Shown here: piece after piece, positions 33,562 through 37,038 of the stretch
Numbering within the stretch: position 1 is the stretch's first letter
Layout: each line of letters starts with the position of its first letter
DNA from: an uncultured Verrucomicrobiota bacterium
GTDB lineage: Bacteria; Verrucomicrobiota; Kiritimatiellia; RFP12; UBA3636
Length of the DNA stretch: 37,038 bases
NCBI GenBank assembly: GCA_949285835.1
Contig: CASEAR010000049.1
Coordinates: forward strand, 1-37,038
Direction of reading: 5' to 3'
Translations under genes and position numbers: made by a program
The notes under the pieces: model-generated
Databases searched by the model: none
Told to the model about the DNA's origin: nothing
What the model saw: the letters and a program-made list of their open reading frames with translations, nothing else

Positions 33562-34165
33562 CTGTCCGGATGAAAGACGTACGAACGGCCCGACGTCCGG
33601 CGCGCTCACCAACCGTATGCTCATTGCGGCACAGATCCGCCCCGCGGCGACGGTTACAGCTCCCGGGCATTCCGAGCGGCGCCCTCCGATTGAAAAGAAA
33701 AACGCATTGAGCCGCCGTTCGGCATGGTTCCACGCCTGGTCGTAATCTCAGCGCAACTCACGGCTTCAGGAACGGTATCGCGGATGATGCCGACTCAGAG
33801 TTCGTCCACCACGCCCCACAAACGGCAGGAACGCGCAAAACGGACACGAGCGCCCGGTTCCCCGTGCCAAGCACATACAGCAGAACTGCCTGCATTTATC
33901 ACAAACGCCACAGTTTTGAAAAAGGCCGCGCAAAGTCCGCTCCGCATCTTCACGGACATCCCCATTGCCCCTTTGATCCCCTTTGCCGGATTCCATGCAC
34001 AGAGCACAAAACACAGAATCCCCTCTGCAGGCATGACGGAATATCTGTTAAAAAGGACTTCGCCGCCCACCTGGTTATATTTATAAAACAGTCCGGCAGA
34101 CGTCTCTCCGGGACAATGTTAATAATACTCTATCGCCGCATCATTGCCATCCGTCAAATTGGCCA
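33562..34165. repeat. Duplicated segment, copy A (downstream of LRR gene A)
   Basis: This stretch aligns with 35916-36535 almost end to end with few small indels, including 54 identical bases at 33595-33648. It covers about 550 bases after the stop of LRR gene A and runs into that gene's 3' end. Open frames in it (for example a Cys-rich frame at 33766-34014) are shifted or altered in the other copy, so it looks non-coding. It lies between LRR gene A and the GH31 promoter region. Confidence 0.8.
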
Positions 34166-35807
34166 TATTCAGCACAGCCCCATCCGGAATGCGAATCTTA
34201 GTCAAGCCTCTGCAAAGTAAAAACGCACCACCTCCGATACTGGTCACGCTGTCGGGAATCGTGATTTCCGTCAGGCCTGTACAATAGACAAACGCCGACC
34301 TTCCGATGCTTGTCACGCCGCCGGAGAGCGTTATCGAAGTCATATCTCTGCAATTGCCAAACGCCCTAACTCCGATGCTCCTCACACTGCCGGGGATCGC
34401 TATCGACGTCAAGCCTCTGCAACTCCAAAATGCACCTTCTCCGATGCTCTTCACGCTGCCGGGGATCGTTATCGCCCTCAAGCCTTTGCACCGCGCAAAC
34501 GCCGACTCTCCGATCGTCGTCACGCTGCCGGGGAGCGTTAACTCCGTCAAGCCTCTGCAACCGGCGAACGCCCGGTCTACGATGCACGTCACGCAGGCGG
34601 AGATCGTGATCGACGTCAGGCTGCTGCACCCGGCAAACGCCGCCTCCCCGAGGCTCGTCACGCTGCCGGGGAGCGTAATTTCCGTCAAGCCCGAACAATC
34701 GTTAAACGCCCGGTCTCCAATGCTGGTCACACCGTCGGGTATCGTGATCGCCCTCAAGCCTTTACAAAGAAAAAACGCATTCTCTCCGATGCTCGTCACG
34801 CTGCTGGGGAGCGTTACCGCCGTCAAGCCTCTGCACCCGGCAAACGCCGCCACTCCGACGCTGGTCACGCCGTCAGGTATCGTGATCGAAGTCAGTCTGT
34901 TGCACCCGGAGAACGCCGCCACTCCGATTCTGGATACACTGTCGGATATCGTGTCCGCCGTTAAGCCTTTACAAGCGGGAACCGCCCTGTCTCCGATGCC
35001 CGTCACGCCGACGGAGATCGTGATCGACGTCAAACTTGTACAATCGGCAAACGCCCGGTCTCCGATGCCCGTCACGCTGCCTGGGAGCGTTACCTCCGTC
35101 AAGCCGCTGCAACCGGCGAACGCCATATCTCCAATGCCGGTCACTCCATCGGGAATTGAGTATTTTCCGCTCCTCCCCGCCGGACACCTGAGCAAAGTCT
35201 TTTTCCCCTTGTCAAATAAAACCCCGTCTTCACTTGCGTATTTTTGATTCCCGGAAGAGACATCGATCGCAGTCAGTTTTCTGCATTCCGAAAACGCCGT
35301 CTCCGTAATGCCAGTAACGCTGTCGGGGATCAAACATGTCCCGGACTTTGCCGCCGGACACTTGAGTAATGTCGTTTTGTCCTTGTCAAATAAAACCACA
35401 CCTTTACTTGTGTATTTTGAATTAGCGGAAGATACGTTGATAGCCGTCAAGCCATTACAACCCGAAAACACATCAACTCCGATGCTATTTACACCGTCTG
35501 GGATTGTAATTATCGCCAAACCTCTGCACCAGGAAAATGCCCCATCTCCGATGCTTGTCACGCTATCGGGAATTCTGATCATTTCTAACCTGCCGCATCC
35601 GGAAAACGCCTCCTTCCCAATGCTGGTCACCGGATAGCCGCCGAGAGTGTCCGGGATAACAACCTTGCCAGATACTGATGCTCTCAATATCTCCGCTTTG
35701 CCGTCTGACACGCTATACTCCCATGCAATTCTGTCGACGATTTCCCTAGCTGCATGAAGAGTGCTTATGCAAAGCAAAGCGCAAAGCATAGTCATTATTT
35801 TTTTCAT
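34119..35807 (-). CDS. BspA-like leucine-rich-repeat secreted protein (LRR A)
   Basis: A 562-residue exported protein. The signal peptide is MKKIMTMLCALLCISTLHA, with AGGGA eight bases before the ATG at 35807; an in-frame extension to 36002 has no signal sequence. After REIVDRIAWEYSVSDGKAEI come about 18 repeats of a 23-residue unit, consensus GVTSIGDRAFAGCRGLTSIT with IPDS, the Treponema/BspA-type LRR. Two non-repeat islands (VSSANSKYTSKGVVLFDKDK and a similar one) interrupt repeats three to five, as in other BspA-like proteins. It ends NLTDGNDAAIEYY, identical to LRR B. No membrane anchor or sorting motif is evident. Relatives bind host or extracellular matrix; a surface-adhesion role is inferred. 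The 69-base DNA period leaves the opposite strand open for 313 codons, which is not a gene. Confidence 0.9.
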   Translation of the reverse strand: MKKIMTMLCALLCISTLHAAREIVDRIAWEYSVSDGKAEILRASVSGKVVIPDTLGGYPVTSIGKEAFSGCGRLEMIRIPDSVTSIGDGAFSWCRGLAIITIPDGVNSIGVDVFSGCNGLTAINVSSANSKYTSKGVVLFDKDKTTLLKCPAAKSGTCLIPDSVTGITETAFSECRKLTAIDVSSGNQKYASEDGVLFDKGKKTLLRCPAGRSGKYSIPDGVTGIGDMAFAGCSGLTEVTLPGSVTGIGDRAFADCTSLTSITISVGVTGIGDRAVPACKGLTADTISDSVSRIGVAAFSGCNRLTSITIPDGVTSVGVAAFAGCRGLTAVTLPSSVTSIGENAFFLCKGLRAITIPDGVTSIGDRAFNDCSGLTEITLPGSVTSLGEAAFAGCSSLTSITISACVTCIVDRAFAGCRGLTELTLPGSVTTIGESAFARCKGLRAITIPGSVKSIGEGAFWSCRGLTSIAIPGSVRSIGVRAFGNCRDMTSITLSGGVTSIGRSAFVYCTGLTEITIPDSVTSIGGGAFLLCRGLTKIRIPDGAVLNMANLTDGNDAAIEYY

Positions 35808-35858
35808 TGCACCGATCCCTTTTGCAAGTCTTCCGCGTTTTGTGAAAATCCGGAATTC

Positions 35859-35888
35859 AGGATAGCACGTGCGTACTGTTTTAAACAA
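35859..35888 (-). promoter_or_regulatory. Promoter for LRR gene A
   Basis: On the minus strand TTGTTT (35883-35888) and an extended -10, TGC-TATCCT (box 35859-35864), have an 18-base spacer. The leader before the ATG at 35807 would be about 45 bases. Confidence 0.5.
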
Positions 35889-35915
35889 GACGGCACAACG
35901 CTGATACATGCTGCG

Positions 35916-36535
35916 CTGTCCGGAGAAAAGACGTCTGGCATGTCCCGTCTGACGTTCCGCCGCATCTATGATGTCCGGCGCGCTCACCAACCGTATGCTC
36001 ATTGCGGCACAGATCCGCCCCGCGGCAGCGGTTACAGATCCCGCGCGTTCCGCACGGCGCTCTCCACTTGAAAAGGAAAAAGCATTGAGCCGCCGTTCTG
36101 CATGGTTCCATACCCGGTCTTAATCTCAGCGCAACTCACGGCTTCGGGAATGGTATCGCTGATGATGCCGCCTCAGAGCTCGTCCATCCCCCGCTTCACA
36201 AATGGCAGGAACGCCCAAACAGGACACGAGCGCCCGTCTCCCCGTGCCAACCTCATACCGCAGAACTGCCTGCATTTACCGCAAACGCTGCGGTTTTGAG
36301 AAAGTCCGCGCAAAGTCCGCACCGCATCTTCACAGACATCCCCATTGCCTCTTTGATCCCCTTTGCCGGATCCCATGCACAGAGCGCAAAACACTGCTTC
36401 CCTTCTGCAGGCATGACGGAATATCTGTTTCGCCGTTCACCTGTTTATATTCATAAAACAGGCCGGCAGACGTCTCTCCGGGACAATGTTAATAATACTC
36501 TATCGCCGCATCGTTGCCATCTGTCAAATTGATCG
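35916..36535. repeat. Duplicated segment, copy B (downstream of LRR gene B)
   Basis: The second copy of the segment at 33562-34165, offset by about 2370-2378 bases. It starts 28 bases upstream of the LRR A promoter and runs into the 3' end of LRR gene B. It carries 24 extra bases near 35935-35970 and a few indels relative to copy A. The LRR gene and its downstream segment were therefore duplicated together, or are homogenised by recombination. Confidence 0.8.
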
Positions 36536-37038
36536 TATCCAACGCGGACCCTTCCGCAATGCGAATCTTCGTCAAGCCTATGCAACAGTCAAATGCATCA
36601 TCTCCAATACTTGTCACGCTGCCGGGGATCGTGATCTCCGTCAGGCCTCTGCAACTGTTAAACGCCTCCTTTTCTATTCTCGTCACACCAGCAGGTATTG
36701 AGTATGTCCCGAGCTTTTTCTGCGGATACTTAATTAAAGTTTTTTTACCCTTGTCAAATAGAACACCATCTTCACTTGCGTATTTTGGATTCCCGGAAGA
36801 GACATCGATGGCCGTCAAGCCTGTACATCCCCAAAATGCATCATCTCCGATGCTCTTCACGCTGCCGGGGATCGTGATCTCCGTCAGGCCTCTGCAAAAT
36901 AAAAACGCCCCGTCTCCAATGCTTGTCACGCTGCCGGGGATCGTGATCTCTGTCAGGCCTGTACATTCGTTAAACGCCTTGTCTCCGATGTCCGTCACAC
37001 CGTCGAGAATCGTGATAGAAGTCAAGCCTGTACATCCC
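36489..37038 (-). CDS. BspA-like leucine-rich-repeat protein, C-terminal part (LRR B)
   Basis: The frame is open from the right edge to the stop at 36489, giving the last 183 residues; the start lies outside the window. Five full 23-residue LRR units are visible (for example DGAFLFCRGLTEITIPGSV) plus part of a sixth at the edge. One BspA-type island (VSSGNPKYASEDGVLFDKGK, then KTLIKYPQKKLGTYSIP) closely resembles the second island of LRR A. The tail NLTDGNDAAIEYY is shared with LRR A, showing recent common origin. Likely an exported surface protein as for LRR A. Confidence 0.85.
   Translation of the reverse strand, partial: GCTGLTSITILDGVTDIGDKAFNECTGLTEITIPGSVTSIGDGAFLFCRGLTEITIPGSVKSIGDDAFWGCTGLTAIDVSSGNPKYASEDGVLFDKGKKTLIKYPQKKLGTYSIPAGVTRIEKEAFNSCRGLTEITIPGSVTSIGDDAFDCCIGLTKIRIAEGSALDTINLTDGNDAAIEYY

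Noticed and set aside
33766..34014. Cys-rich small protein downstream of LRR gene A (and its counterpart at 36173-36394)
   Set aside because: The frame carries CxxC-like motifs, but indels between the two copies shift it, substitutions change amino acids freely, and there is no good ribosome site.
34306..35247. 313-codon plus-strand open frame opposite LRR gene A
   Set aside because: It is produced by the 69-base period of the LRR coding repeats read backwards. It has no ribosome site, and its apparent protein repeats simply mirror the LRR units.

Overview
The window reads as a chromosomal segment of a Gram-negative, fairly GC-rich bacterium, most likely a gut-type member of the PVC group (Kiritimatiellota/Lentisphaerota-like). 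This assignment is an inference. It rests on the style of the BspA-type leucine-rich-repeat proteins, a U32-family/QueG-like/IclR cluster, a DUF1538 + PII pair, a TadE/TadG-type pilin cluster, and Gram-negative functions (LpxC family, TolC, RND pump). No rRNA, tRNA, CRISPR array, integrase or transposase was recognised.

Layout. 1-2746 (minus): three envelope genes: the N-terminus of a membrane-anchored SurA/PpiD-type protein cut by the left edge, a secreted protein with a 14-threonine tract, and a FecR-like secreted protein behind a strong promoter. 3229-5830 (plus): a near-consensus promoter followed by four small-pilin/pseudopilin genes (two Flp-type pilins, TadE-like, TadG-like), each with a G|Q processing motif. 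5875-8502 (plus): a secreted EEP-family nuclease/phosphatase, uracil phosphoribosyltransferase and an AEC-family permease. 8497-15517 (minus): a five-gene efflux operon, marR - adaptor - RND pump - TolC-type lipoprotein - membrane protein, with a promoter and a probable MarR operator. 15874-20343 (minus): tig-clpP-clpX followed by a divergent LpxC-family gene. 20945-26285: a plus-strand cytidylate kinase-like gene, then on the minus strand SagB-like nitroreductase, rpoN, an MTA/SAH deaminase-type amidohydrolase, a single-domain DUF1538 membrane protein and its PII-like partner. 26738-29700 (minus): an operon of a QueG-like Fe-S protein, an IclR regulator and a U32-family protein, preceded by a perfect CRP-type palindrome. 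29854-30206: a regular cluster of short direct repeats with a dimeric higher-order period. 30203-33415: a nitroreductase and a convergent GH31 glycosidase. 33562-37038: two BspA-like LRR genes, each followed by a diverged copy of the same roughly 560-600 bp apparently non-coding segment.

How it works together: tig/clpP/clpX is the classical protein-folding and quality-control block. The RND operon is a complete tripartite pump with its own repressor. The Tad-type pilins would need an assembly machine encoded elsewhere, because no ATPase or prepilin peptidase is present here. The most unusual items are the alternating repeat cluster, the duplicated segment attached to the LRR genes, the divergent LpxC, the half-size DUF1538/PII pair and the QueG-like/IclR/U32 operon.
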